DNA from: CAVZKK01 sp964573475
GTDB lineage: Archaea > Thermoproteota > Bathyarchaeia > Bathyarchaeales > Bathycorpusculaceae
Assembly: GCA_964573475.1 (NCBI GenBank)
Contig: CAZNJT010000003.1
Span: forward strand, 1-39,406
Reading direction: 5' to 3'
Length of the DNA: 39,406 nt
In this document: piece after piece, positions 24,576 to 32,851 of the stretch
How positions within the stretch are numbered: the first letter of the stretch is position 1
Layout of the letters: every line of letters begins with the position of its first letter
Program-made: the position numbers and the translations under genes
The notes under the pieces: model-generated
What the model saw: the letters and a program-made list of their open reading frames with translations, nothing else
The model's database searches: none
What the model was told of the DNA's origin: nothing

Positions 24576-25049
24576 CTATTCTATTGGCGTTATGCCTAGT
24601 AAGCGGGATGAAAGTGTCCCAAAAAGGAAAGAGCAGATGAAATACCACCAGACCACAGGTATTGGTCCGATGCCTGGAATATACGCCACAATATTAGGTC
24701 CATATATGGGTATTAGTATAAGCCACCAAACGAGGATGTAACTGAAGGAGAGCCCAAACAAGACTAGCTGGGGTTTAGTCATTTTTTTCTGCATATTGAG
24801 GATTTGTGGTTCCTTCTTTTTTAATTTTTCAAGGAGTTTCTTATCCTTTTTGCGCATTGCTTGGGTCATCTGGGCACGATATTCCGAAGTTTCTTTCTGC
24901 ATTGTCCTATATTGTTTCCACCCGACAAATCGGCTTACTAAGAGGCGGTTAATTGAGGAGTTTAGAAATGAAATAGTTATGCAAATTAACATTATTACAA
25001 TGGTGGCTGCCGGTGCATTCGGCTTCAAGAGATCTTCGATGAAGTTCAT
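24576..25049 (-). CDS. DUF106 / EMC3-TMCO1-like membrane insertase
   Basis: The 157-residue protein has an N-terminal membrane helix, a cytoplasmic coiled coil rich in Lys and Gln (KQYRTMQKETSEYRAQMTQAM and KKLLEKLKKKEP), and two or three helices at the C-terminus. This is the layout of archaeal DUF106 proteins, the Oxa1/YidC relatives of EMC3, GET1 and TMCO1 that help insert membrane proteins beside the ribosome and SecY. Gene order (SecY, DUF106, eL34, Cmk) supports the call. GGGAG precedes the ATG at 25049. Confidence 0.92.
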   Translation of the reverse strand: MNFIEDLLKPNAPAATIVIMLICITISFLNSSINRLLVSRFVGWKQYRTMQKETSEYRAQMTQAMRKKDKKLLEKLKKKEPQILNMQKKMTKPQLVLFGLSFSYILVWWLILIPIYGPNIVAYIPGIGPIPVVWWYFICSFLFGTLSSRLLGITPIE

Positions 25050-25081
25050 TATCACTCCCTCTCCATCATTTTAGGATTTCC

Positions 25082-25159
25082 TTAGCCTCTTCTTCTTCCT
25101 TTGGCATTAATAACTATTTTTGTTGGTGTGCTTGTTAAAACTGCGAATGATTCAGTCAT
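25082..25159 (-). CDS. Possible 25-aa peptide between SecY and DUF106
   Basis: A 25-codon frame, from ATG 25159, ends in a basic tail (KGRRRG). The leader AAGGCTT is a weak ribosome binding site. It lies where adenylate kinase is found in most archaea, so this 195-base gap could be a relic or simply spacer. Composition is basic. Little supports translation beyond the open frame. Confidence 0.2.
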   Translation of the reverse strand: MTESFAVLTSTPTKIVINAKGRRRG

Positions 25160-25244
25160 AAGCCTTGAAAACAATAATCCTTCATTGACCGTTCAGCCAA
25201 AAAAATGTACGTTTCTGATTTTAGGGGGTAATTCGTGGTTTTCA

Positions 25245-26666
25245 CTAGCCTCCGAATATTCGCCTAAAAGCTGGATACATTTCCGCTGCTCTTTCTTGCA
25301 TCAATATTTCATAATACTGATAAACTATTCCCACAGAAAGCAGAATACCCATTCCTGAACCGAAAACTCCGAAGAAATCTGAAATGCCCGCAACCAGTGC
25401 CACAATTATTCCGCCAAGAACCGTGACGGTGGGAATATAGCGTTTAAGAATAGATTCAACCGCTTTTCCAGATCGTCTATATCCGGGAATTTGCATACCA
25501 GCGTCAACAAGCTGTTTAGCTACAGTTGACGGCCCTAAGCCGCCAACCTCGAGCCAAGTAAGCGAAAAAATAATACAAAAAACAGTAAGAATTCCAAGAT
25601 AAACAAAGGCTTGGCCTGGATCGCCCATGACCTGCTGTAGGCTGTGAGGAGCGGTCACGTAGTATACGAGTCCACCAGACGGTACAATCGACGTCGTTGC
25701 GCTTGCGCCTGTCCCGGAGGTCTCAGTACGATATTGGCCTAGGAGGTTAAGCCAAAAGTTCGAGTTATTCTGATTGTAATTGTTCCAGAAGATTTGTGAG
25801 AATAAGTATACATTAGCGAAAAGAGCGGATGCAAAAATTACTGGAAGATTAGATACGTATAAAAGTTTTATTGGATATCGGCTTCGGAAACCTTTGTAAC
25901 CAGCGTAGGATAACGGCAACTCTACTCTTACTCCTTCCATGTAGATTATGATTAGAAAAGCAACAATTGTAGCTATGAATCCCAGTAAGGATGGATATGC
26001 ACCTCCCCCAAACATCCACCATGTTATCGGCTGGTTGCCAACAAACACTAATGTGAGAGCTCCGACAAATAAACCGGTTCCGGGAGAAAAGCATTGCCAA
26101 AAAATATGCTGTGCAACACCAGCCATGATGAAGAGACTTATCCCGCTGCCGAATCCCCAACCCTTTTGAACAAGCTCGTCCAATAGCATAATAATAATTC
26201 CGGCTGCCAAAAGCTGTAGGAAAATGATTATAGCAGTTGTGCCTAACAAGGCACCATACATTCCGCCGACTATGTAGGCTGATGCTTGAACTCCAGTTAG
26301 GATTATTGAGAAAACTTTGCTTGCTGTTGTAAATAAGCCTCTGTCCTCAGGCTTTGACATGTCACAATCTATCATGGCGGAGCCAACCAACAGCTGTAGT
26401 ATCAGCCCCGCCGTAACTATTGGACCTATCCCAAGTTCCGTTAACTTGCCCCGGCTAGAAGCAAAAATTATTGAAAGGGGAGCAAGTTGTTGGATTTGTG
26501 TAGTCGGTATACCTACAAGCCAAATCTCAGACATTACTAAGTAGATGATTAGCGCAAGTGCTGTCCAAAAGATTTTCTCGTTAAAGCTGACTCGGCGTTC
26601 TGGGGCCTTAATTTCTGGAATACCTCTTGCAATGGGTTTGAACAGGCTTAAAAATCTACCAGCCAT
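25245..26666 (-). CDS. secY: Protein translocase subunit SecY (Sec61 alpha)
   Basis: The 473-residue protein has ten hydrophobic segments typical of SecY. Diagnostic stretches are ELGIGPIVTAGLILQLL (plug and helix 2-3 region), VQKGWGFGSGISLFIMAG, and SYAGYKGFRSRYPIKLLYVSNLPVIFASALFANVY for the conserved ribosome-binding loop and helix 7. It forms the channel for protein export and membrane insertion. A luminal loop around residues 300-330 is rich in Asn, Ser, Gly and Thr. It follows uL15 by 11 bases. Confidence 0.97.
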   Translation of the reverse strand: MAGRFLSLFKPIARGIPEIKAPERRVSFNEKIFWTALALIIYLVMSEIWLVGIPTTQIQQLAPLSIIFASSRGKLTELGIGPIVTAGLILQLLVGSAMIDCDMSKPEDRGLFTTASKVFSIILTGVQASAYIVGGMYGALLGTTAIIIFLQLLAAGIIIMLLDELVQKGWGFGSGISLFIMAGVAQHIFWQCFSPGTGLFVGALTLVFVGNQPITWWMFGGGAYPSLLGFIATIVAFLIIIYMEGVRVELPLSYAGYKGFRSRYPIKLLYVSNLPVIFASALFANVYLFSQIFWNNYNQNNSNFWLNLLGQYRTETSGTGASATTSIVPSGGLVYYVTAPHSLQQVMGDPGQAFVYLGILTVFCIIFSLTWLEVGGLGPSTVAKQLVDAGMQIPGYRRSGKAVESILKRYIPTVTVLGGIIVALVAGISDFFGVFGSGMGILLSVGIVYQYYEILMQERAAEMYPAFRRIFGG

Positions 26667-26676
26667 AGGTTAACAT

Positions 26677-27117
26677 CTACGCTCCATGTTTTTGAACTTC
26701 CGTCAATATTTGTCCTCCGGCTCCTTTTATTTTTTCGGCGGCCGAGTTTGAGCATGATGATACTTTAACGATCAGCGGTTTTGTGACTTTTCCTGTGCCT
26801 AGAAGCTTAGTGTAGCCGAGGTTTCCTAAGTCTATGAAAAATTTCCCTTCTTCCTTCTCTATCGAAAATTTGCTAGCTATTTCGCCGAGTTTTCCGACGT
26901 TCATGACATTTACTTTTTGTCTGAGACTTTTGGCTGAAGTGAATCCTTTTTTGCCGAAATAGTCTGGTTCGTATCTTAAAACGTAGCTCCATCCGCCTTT
27001 GTGTCGTCCCGCCTTTCGGTATCCTTTAGACCCATGGCATCTGTGCTGACCTACTCTGCCGTAGCCATGAGTTCTTGAACCACGTTTCTTTCTAATTTTT
27101 CTAAGTTTTTGTGGCAT
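26677..27117 (-). CDS. rpl15: Ribosomal protein uL15
   Basis: The 146-residue protein has the archaeal uL15 N-terminus (RKIRKKRGSRTHGYGRVGQHR, rich in Arg and Gly) and the C-terminal GYTKLLGTGKVTKPLIVKVSS. It is a large-subunit assembly protein at the peptidyl-transferase side. Its first 17 bases overlap the end of the Hsp20-like gene, so the two are likely coupled. Confidence 0.96.
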   Translation of the reverse strand: MPQKLRKIRKKRGSRTHGYGRVGQHRCHGSKGYRKAGRHKGGWSYVLRYEPDYFGKKGFTSAKSLRQKVNVMNVGKLGEIASKFSIEKEEGKFFIDLGNLGYTKLLGTGKVTKPLIVKVSSCSNSAAEKIKGAGGQILTEVQKHGA

Positions 27118-27586
27118 TTTCTAACCCAGCTACTTTGTCTACGGCTTTTTCTTCAATAGCCTTTCTTAATCGGATTTCAAGTACACCGTTCTTGTATGCT
27201 GTACGTATGCTGTTTGGAATCACTCCCATAGGAAGATTTAAACTTTTATAGTATTTTCGGTCTGGGGTCTCAGCAGACAAAGTTAAACGCTGATTTTTTA
27301 CATGAATTCTTAGGTTTTCTCTATTGAACCCTACAAACTCGGCAACAACGGTTACTTCATCCTTTTCTTCTAAAATATCAATTAGGGGTTCCGGTTCCGG
27401 CTCCGTCCACTTTCTTTCTCTATAAATTTTCGGAACTTTATATAGGTAGGGACGTGCGTGCCTTTTAACCCTCGAATTTTTGATTCGAAATGTCAGAGGA
27501 GCTTTTTTATTTTCGATTCTTTTCATGGCTTCAAAAATTTTGAACCTTTTTAGATGTTTTTTACTTCTTCGCCACTTAGCGCTCAA
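27101..27586 (-). CDS. Hsp20/alpha-crystallin-domain protein inside the ribosomal operon
   Basis: The 161-residue protein has a basic N-terminal half (about 70 residues, rich in Lys and Arg) followed by a small heat-shock alpha-crystallin domain: EPLIDILEEKDEVTVVAEFVGF, ENLRIHVKNQRLTLSAE, YYKSLNLPMGV and the hallmark NGVLEIRLRKA near the C-terminus. Alpha-crystallin proteins are holding chaperones; the basic N-terminus could bind RNA or ribosomal particles, which is inference. I start it at TTG 27586, after GAGGGG nine bases upstream; an ATG at 27637 gives 17 more residues without a ribosome binding site. Its position between uL30 and uL15 is unusual. Confidence 0.8.
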   Translation of the reverse strand: MSAKWRRSKKHLKRFKIFEAMKRIENKKAPLTFRIKNSRVKRHARPYLYKVPKIYRERKWTEPEPEPLIDILEEKDEVTVVAEFVGFNRENLRIHVKNQRLTLSAETPDRKYYKSLNLPMGVIPNSIRTAYKNGVLEIRLRKAIEEKAVDKVAGLENATKT

Positions 27587-27666
27587 TGTTGCTTTCCCCT
27601 CGGATACAATGGCATTCCAAAAGTAGTTATAAAACATATCGCAAACAAGGATGTTAAAATAAAGGC

Positions 27667-28152
27667 TTAGACCATTCGTTTTATCAGTTCGTTGATTTTT
27701 TCTCCTCGGTATCCTAGCTCGCCGCCCGCGCCATAGCTCTTTTTTATTTTTCCTTTGAAACCTTTGGTTGGTGGGTGTAACTTAAAAACTGGTTGCACGT
27801 TTGGCAGCTTCAAATATTCAACGCGACAATTAAAGATCGCTTCTGCAAGTTCATCTAATGATTTGAAGCCAGCAGTCTGCGCATATTCTTCTGTTAATTT
27901 CTTGTTCCCAACCAGTCTTCCTTTCTTCGTTATCAGCATATGCGCAATTTCTTTTGAGGTTTCACCCCAAGTAATGAAATTCTGTGCTGCTTTCAGCATT
28001 CCGATGAATGATGGGCGATTGTCGATTAAAACGGCATAATTATTTCTTGTTAGGCGAAGCATTTTAAGGGTTTCTCTAACATCCCGCGAGGCGCTAATTG
28101 TTCCACGGACTCTTACAACGCAAATGCATTTGCGTTCTTTAGTTTCAGTCAC
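27667..28152 (-). CDS. rpl30: Ribosomal protein uL30
   Basis: The 161-residue protein starts with the conserved ICVVRVRGTISASRDVRETLKMLRL and continues with the archaeal extension ending in KLHPPTKGFKGKIKKSYGAGGELGYRG, where bacterial L30 stops at about 60 residues. The GTG start comes directly after the uS5 stop codon. It is a large-subunit component. Confidence 0.96.
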   Translation of the reverse strand: MTETKERKCICVVRVRGTISASRDVRETLKMLRLTRNNYAVLIDNRPSFIGMLKAAQNFITWGETSKEIAHMLITKKGRLVGNKKLTEEYAQTAGFKSLDELAEAIFNCRVEYLKLPNVQPVFKLHPPTKGFKGKIKKSYGAGGELGYRGEKINELIKRMV

Positions 28153-28815
28153 CTATTTCACCCAATCTGTTGGAGTTATGAGGCTGTAAGTTTTCTTTAA
28201 CGCGTCGAAAATGGCATAAGCGAATGATGGAACAGTTCTTGTTGAACCATAACTTCTGGTCCAACAATCTTTTATGCCAGCAAGACCTAGAATTACTTTG
28301 GCAACTTCGCTTGCGACTAAACCTAAGCCTCGTGGTCCAGGAATGATAATTATTTTTACGCTACCACATTTTCCTTCAACTTGAAAGGGCACCGAATGGG
28401 GTTTTCCACAGCCGCACTCCCAGCTTCCACATCCCCGTCTTACCGGAACAACCTTCAAGCGGGCGTCTATTGCAGCTTTTTCTATGGCTGTCCGCACTTG
28501 GCTTGCTTTTCCACCTCCCAAGCCTATGTAGCCGTCTCTGTTTCCAACGGCAACTATCGCCTTAAACCTTGATTTTTCGCCCGCGTCTGTCTGTTTTTGA
28601 ACTAGGTTTATGTTTATGACTTCTTCCTGTAAGTCTGGAAGTAGCGCATCCACAATTTGTGGTTCGCGTAATTGTAATCCTCCCATAAAAACTTCTTCAA
28701 TAGACGTGATTCTGCCCTCTTGAATCATTTTTCCTAGCTGGGTTCTAGGAACCCACTGTTCTAAAGTTCTCGATGTTTCTCTTCTAGTTCTCGATCTTTC
28801 TCTTCTAAATGTCAA
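28153..28815 (-). CDS. rps5: Ribosomal protein uS5
   Basis: The 220-residue protein has the double-stranded-RNA-binding-like domain of uS5 (RFKAIVAVGNRDGYIGLGGGKASQV) and the archaeal segment CGSWECGCGKPHSVPFQVEGKCGSV. An Arg-rich N-terminus (RRERSRTRRETSRT) precedes it. The TTG start overlaps the uL18 stop as TTGA and has GGAGG upstream. It belongs to the small subunit and helps decoding fidelity. Confidence 0.96.
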   Translation of the reverse strand: MTFRRERSRTRRETSRTLEQWVPRTQLGKMIQEGRITSIEEVFMGGLQLREPQIVDALLPDLQEEVININLVQKQTDAGEKSRFKAIVAVGNRDGYIGLGGGKASQVRTAIEKAAIDARLKVVPVRRGCGSWECGCGKPHSVPFQVEGKCGSVKIIIIPGPRGLGLVASEVAKVILGLAGIKDCWTRSYGSTRTVPSFAYAIFDALKKTYSLITPTDWVK

Positions 28816-29417
28816 GCCTTCTTACCTCCACTTTTAAATGCCGCAAGAATTTTCGTTTTGACTTTTGCAAAGTGTTTGGGAAGGTCTTCTGGAGGGAGTT
28901 TTTGTTCCAAGTACTTTGAAAATTTAGATTGGTATTCTTCAGGGTTTGAGGCTAAGCTTTCTGCATACTGTGCAATATGTTCGCCTTCTATTCTCTTTTC
29001 ATCGGGCAGTTTCTCTTCACTGTGTGGTACATGCACTCCAGCGTCTAAAACTCCTTTTAACATAGCGAAAACTCTCGCACCTTTGGAAGGTGAATGTAGC
29101 CCTATGTCTAGAATGACTTCTTTCACACCTTGGGCTTTTGCTTTTAGTCCACAGAGAAGCCCGGTTAAATAGGCGGATGAAAGATTTCCTGCATGGGCTT
29201 TCCATTCATACTTTTTCAGTTCTCTGCTGTGGGCTGAAACTAGAACTTCGTCCCCATGGGGTTTAGCCACAATTATTTGGGCAATTACATTTTTAAGAGT
29301 GTTACGTACTACTAATCGGGGTTTTCCAGAAATCACCAATGCTTTTCTTGCCTTGTAATCTGTTTTTCCCTCTTTTCTTCGTCTAAGTTGAACGCAGTAA
29401 CGTGAATCTTTGGCCAT
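28812..29417 (-). CDS. rpl18: Ribosomal protein uL18
   Basis: The 201-residue protein has the archaeal/eukaryal uL18 core (YCVQLRRRKEGKTDYKARKALV, RLVVRNTLKNVIAQIIVA, SAYLTGLLCGLKA, LDIGLHSPSKGARVFAMLKG), which binds 5S rRNA. The start ATG overlaps the eL19 stop as TAATG, with GAGGAAACG as ribosome binding site. The C-terminal tail is rich in Lys, Glu and Pro. Confidence 0.96.
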   Translation of the reverse strand: MAKDSRYCVQLRRRKEGKTDYKARKALVISGKPRLVVRNTLKNVIAQIIVAKPHGDEVLVSAHSRELKKYEWKAHAGNLSSAYLTGLLCGLKAKAQGVKEVILDIGLHSPSKGARVFAMLKGVLDAGVHVPHSEEKLPDEKRIEGEHIAQYAESLASNPEEYQSKFSKYLEQKLPPEDLPKHFAKVKTKILAAFKSGGKKA

Positions 29418-29872
29418 TAACGTTTCCTCCAAAGCTCATGCGTTTTCAAGTAGCGCTCTAAATCAGCAACCGACACAAATCTCCCACTGCTTGCCCACCT
29501 GTAGAGCTTTCGATAGGTGCTCTCAGTAACAATTTTGTTTGCTTTTAGTTCACGAAGCCTCTTTCTTAGAGCTCGAATCTTACTCATCCAAGCCTCTTTC
29601 TTAGAAATTTTTGCACGGGCTGACCCGCTTCTGCTGCCAGGTCCGCTTCGTCGTCTTTTCTTTTTCTTCTCGTGTACAATTCGTGCTCTTGCGTGGCTTA
29701 TGCCTTTTTCGGGCAGCCGTTTGATAACGCCTTCATGGACTAATTTTTTAATTTCCTCTCGCGTCATTGCCGCCTCTGCATCTTCTATTTTTTCCGAGTC
29801 TATCCACACACGATTTTGTCCAACTTTAAGTATTTCGGCTGCTAGACGCCGCTGACTTTTAAGGCCTGTCAC
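29417..29872 (-). CDS. rpl19e: Ribosomal protein eL19
   Basis: The 151-residue basic protein shows eL19 features: SQRRLAAEILKVGQNRVWID at the N-terminus, EGVIKRLPEKGISHARARI in the middle, and RRSGPGSRSGSARAKISKKEAWM before the C-terminal helix. It is a large-subunit protein found in archaea and eukaryotes. The GTG start overlaps the eL32 stop as GTGA. Confidence 0.96.
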   Translation of the reverse strand: MTGLKSQRRLAAEILKVGQNRVWIDSEKIEDAEAAMTREEIKKLVHEGVIKRLPEKGISHARARIVHEKKKKRRRSGPGSRSGSARAKISKKEAWMSKIRALRKRLRELKANKIVTESTYRKLYRWASSGRFVSVADLERYLKTHELWRKR

Positions 29873-30411
29873 TGTTTTCTTGGTCTCCCTTTACGTTTCT
29901 TTTTCTGTTTTTGTTCCGGTTTTTCAGTTTCTGCTACTTCTTCCACCTCTCCCTCTTTAAGTTTCTCTTCTTTTTCCTTTTCCTCTGTCAATTCCTTTTC
30001 TTCAACAACTTCCTTAACTTCTTTGAGATTTAGAATGGTTATTTTCTTTTTTCTTGCTTCGACGAGGATTTTAGCTCTTTTTCTCTTGCCTACCGTGTGT
30101 GCAATTTTTATAGCTCGAGTTTTCGGGTCGATTTCTTCAAGATCTTTAGTATTATACGCTAAAACTTCCTTGTAGCCGGATGGGTGAAGCCCTCTGGTAG
30201 CTTTTGGTCCCCTATACCCAACATTTACTGTAGGTGGCCATCCTTTGATTTTTCTTCGCATTTTGTTGTCTAAGCCTCGTGGCCTACGCCAGCCTTCCTT
30301 CAAACGTTTATACCGCCAGCCTTCATGTCTGACAAAATTAGGTTTCCTCTTTTTCACACGTTCTCTCAGTTTTAATGCCTTTTCTGCGGTGGCTGAGACG
30401 GGCTTTTTCAT
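29869..30411 (-). CDS. rpl32e: Ribosomal protein eL32 with charged C-terminal tail
   Basis: The 180-residue protein has the eL32 core (PNFVRHEGWRYKRLKEGWRRP and GWPPTVNVGYRGPKATRGLHPSGY). About 50 residues after position 130 form a Glu/Lys-rich tail ending KKKRKGRPRKQ. The ATG overlaps the uL6 stop as ATGA. Such tails are variable between archaea. The protein is in the large subunit. Confidence 0.95.
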   Translation of the reverse strand: MKKPVSATAEKALKLRERVKKRKPNFVRHEGWRYKRLKEGWRRPRGLDNKMRRKIKGWPPTVNVGYRGPKATRGLHPSGYKEVLAYNTKDLEEIDPKTRAIKIAHTVGKRKRAKILVEARKKKITILNLKEVKEVVEEKELTEEKEKEEKLKEGEVEEVAETEKPEQKQKKKRKGRPRKQ

Positions 30412-30956
30412 TCTTCCATTCCCTCACTATGTTCATATACATATAGGCCATCTAAGAAGACACGAGGATCCTTTCTTTTTACTTTGGTGCCTTGTTCGAT
30501 GTTCGCAGCTGTTTGGCTTACTTCTTCCAAATCTACGCCTTGAACAATTATGTCTTCGCTCTGAATCTTAACTTGAGCGTTGCCCACTATCTTGGCCTTT
30601 CTCGGGTTTCGCTCACCAGTGAAATTTTCAATTAAAATTGTTTTATCCTTGACTTTAACCGAGATTGGGAAGTGGGAGAATACTATTTTGAGCTTGTATG
30701 TAAAGCCTTTTTTAACTCCAATAATCATGTTTTGGATATGTGAATAAATTGTGCCTACTAGGGATGCTTCTTTTTTACGGGGCCATTCAGCCCAGATGCG
30801 GATGGTTTTCTCGTCAAGTTCAATTGATATAGGAGCATGGGAAAAGTCACGAGTTAATGTTCCTTTAACACCTTTAACTGTGACTTTCCTTCCTTCAATA
30901 GTTACCTCCACGTCATCGGGAATTTGAATGGTCTTCGAGATTTCTATGGCTCGCAT
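30408..30956 (-). CDS. rpl6: Ribosomal protein uL6
   Basis: The 182-residue protein is the standard archaeal uL6: ISKTIQIPDDVEVTIEGRKVTVKG at the start, HIQNMIIGVKKGFTYKLKIVFSHFP in the middle, and NAQVKIQSEDIIVQGVDLEEVSQTAANIEQ, with the last domain complete. It contacts the sarcin-ricin loop region and is important for elongation-factor binding. Confidence 0.96.
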   Translation of the reverse strand: MRAIEISKTIQIPDDVEVTIEGRKVTVKGVKGTLTRDFSHAPISIELDEKTIRIWAEWPRKKEASLVGTIYSHIQNMIIGVKKGFTYKLKIVFSHFPISVKVKDKTILIENFTGERNPRKAKIVGNAQVKIQSEDIIVQGVDLEEVSQTAANIEQGTKVKRKDPRVFLDGLYVYEHSEGMEE

Positions 30957-30970
30957 CTAAAAACACCTAT

Positions 30971-31375
30971 CTAATAGACAAATGCTAATAGTCTTCCCCC
31001 GATGCGTTTTTCCCTTGCTTCTCTGTGGGATAGCACTCCTTTTGGCGTTGAAATGACTAATATGCCTACATCTCTTGATGGAAGGAATTTTTTCTCCCAT
31101 TCTTCAAATTCGTCCACTTTAACGGAGAATCGCGGTCTGATGGCTCCACACTTGTTTATTCTCCCTAAAAGTTGAACCTTAAACTTTCCAGAGCGGCCGT
31201 CATCTATGAATTCGAATTCTCCAACGTAGCCGTTTAGTTGTATGATCCTTAAAATTCTGCCTAAAAGTTTAGAGGCAGGACTAATTATGCATTCCCGTTT
31301 GTTACGCATTTCGTTGTTTACGATTGTTGTTAAGCCGTTTGCCAAAGTGTCCATCATGATTTCCTCGTTACTCAT
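30971..31375 (-). CDS. rps8: Ribosomal protein uS8
   Basis: The 134-residue protein has the uS8 core: DTLANGLTTIVNNEMR, LLGRILRIIQLNGYVGEFEFIDDG, and the C-terminal ISTPKGVLSHREAREKRIGGRLLAFVY. It binds 16S rRNA helix 21 and guides small-subunit assembly. Its start overlaps the uS14 stop by eight bases. An ATG seven codons later is an alternative. Confidence 0.95.
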   Translation of the reverse strand: MSNEEIMMDTLANGLTTIVNNEMRNKRECIISPASKLLGRILRIIQLNGYVGEFEFIDDGRSGKFKVQLLGRINKCGAIRPRFSVKVDEFEEWEKKFLPSRDVGILVISTPKGVLSHREAREKRIGGRLLAFVY

Positions 31376-31532
31376 ATTTTTTGAAACCGAGTTTTTTGGC
31401 TACCTCCCTAAAACATTGCCGACATAAATATAAATTGTAACGTCGAATAACAGGCCCGTAAGACCCGCATCTACTGCAGGGTCTTGTTCCTTTTCCATGT
31501 TTTCTTTCTTTTTTAGGTTTTTGCTTGCCCAT
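31368..31532 (-). CDS. rps14: Ribosomal protein uS14, zinc-binding form
   Basis: The 54-residue protein has the C+ zinc motif: CSRCGSYG and LCRQCFR. It is the archaeal uS14 short form. The start ATG 31532 is fixed by a perfect GGAGGG site five bases upstream; a longer frame from 31559 adds nine residues before that site. Confidence 0.95.
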   Translation of the reverse strand: MGKQKPKKERKHGKGTRPCSRCGSYGPVIRRYNLYLCRQCFREVAKKLGFKKYE

Positions 31533-31545
31533 GTGTGCCCTCCAA

Positions 31546-32085
31546 TTATACAATTTCAAGTCCTAAGGCATCTTTTACGAACGCCATGGTTTCCTCAGGT
31601 GTTAAAATGTGTTTTGAACCGATTTTCGCTTTTCTGCTACGTCGGTTTTTCACGCGATATCCACAACGACTAAGAGAGACACAAACGTCCATACCGAATA
31701 TGCCTACTTCAGGGTCGTATTTTACGCCCGGAATTTCGATGTGCTCTTTTATACCAAACGAAAAGTTGCCGTATCTGTCGAAACTTTCCTTAGAAAGCTT
31801 ATTGTCAATTACTGGTAATACTTTCTTTAGAAACTCCATTGCCCTCTGCTTCCTAAGCGTTACAATGCACGCTATTGGTTCGCCTCTTCTGATTCCAAAC
31901 TCTCTTATGGTTTTCTTGGCTTTTCTCTTGCATGGAGTTTGACCTGATAAATCCTTCATGACTTTTGCAGCCTTTTCTAGTGGTTCGCCAGATTTTCCAA
32001 CACTAATGTTAACGACAACCTTTTCGATTTTTGGTTTAAGCATGGGCTGTTCTTTCCATGTCTTGCGGATTTCATCCTCAGGCAA
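31546..32085 (-). CDS. rpl5: Ribosomal protein uL5
   Basis: The 179-residue protein starts at TTG 32085 after GGAGG. It shows the uL5 motifs KPKIEKVVVNISVGKSGEPLEKA, DLSGQTPCKRKAKKTIREFGIRRGEPI, and YGNFSFGIKEHIEIPGVKYDPEVGIFGMD. It binds 5S rRNA and contacts the P-site tRNA. Confidence 0.96.
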   Translation of the reverse strand: MPEDEIRKTWKEQPMLKPKIEKVVVNISVGKSGEPLEKAAKVMKDLSGQTPCKRKAKKTIREFGIRRGEPIACIVTLRKQRAMEFLKKVLPVIDNKLSKESFDRYGNFSFGIKEHIEIPGVKYDPEVGIFGMDVCVSLSRCGYRVKNRRSRKAKIGSKHILTPEETMAFVKDALGLEIV

Positions 32086-32851
32086 CTTTGTTTGCCTCCG
32101 GTAGGGATATGATTGGCTGTTTTTCGCCTATTGCAAAGACGAAGTTTAAGATTGTTTGATAACGATTGCCTTTCTCATCCTCGATTATTACAGAAGCATT
32201 TCTACGTTTCTTCGCCTCTGCACTTTCAATTTCAACTATTTTGCCATATTTTCCAATGTTTTTTCCACCAGTTATTATCGCAAAATCATTTTCTTTCATT
32301 TTTATGTGTTCAAGGATTTGCCTTTCTGGAAGGCTTATTTTTAGGGTGTCATGAGTCTTGTAAACGTCTTCCTGAGGATTTTTTGGGTCAGCAACTTTCA
32401 CTAATATATTTGAACCGTCATGAAGGTTAAGTTGTATGTGTCCATTTTTCACAACGGCTTTATTTTCTATTCTGCATAATTTGAAAAATGCTTCCTCTTT
32501 ACCAGTCGGATGGAGGATTAAACCTTTTTTGGAGGGTAGTATACGGAAGCATTTATCAGCATCTGGTATTGAAATGACATCCATTAGAGCTACGGGAAAG
32601 TTATCTTCACGCCTAACTTTCCCATCGACATAAATCTTTCCCTGCGAAACTATTGTTTTAGCCTCTTTCCTCGTCTGGGCAAATCCGAGAATATCACGTA
32701 AAACTATAGCCAAAGGTAGGCATCTTTGAAGGGAATGAGGCCCAGGAGAGGGTTTTACAACCCAGACAAATTCCTTCCTGTGAATTGGCCAGAATCTTGG
32801 TGCAGGTTTACGCTTTAACCCTGTTGATCCCCCTTTCTTACCCAAATTCAC
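32078..32851 (-). CDS. rps4e: Ribosomal protein eS4
   Basis: The 257-residue protein has the eS4 layout: an N-terminal segment RFWPIHRKEFVWVVKPSPGPH, an S4-like RNA-binding domain (LPLAIVLRDILGFAQTRKEAKTIVSQGKIYVDGK), and a C-terminal KOW domain (NDFAIITGGKNIGKYGKIVEIE). This protein occurs in archaea and eukaryotes only. Its GTG start overlaps the uL24 stop as GTGA, with GGGAGG upstream. Confidence 0.96.
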   Translation of the reverse strand: MNLGKKGGSTGLKRKPAPRFWPIHRKEFVWVVKPSPGPHSLQRCLPLAIVLRDILGFAQTRKEAKTIVSQGKIYVDGKVRREDNFPVALMDVISIPDADKCFRILPSKKGLILHPTGKEEAFFKLCRIENKAVVKNGHIQLNLHDGSNILVKVADPKNPQEDVYKTHDTLKISLPERQILEHIKMKENDFAIITGGKNIGKYGKIVEIESAEAKKRRNASVIIEDEKGNRYQTILNFVFAIGEKQPIISLPEANKVA

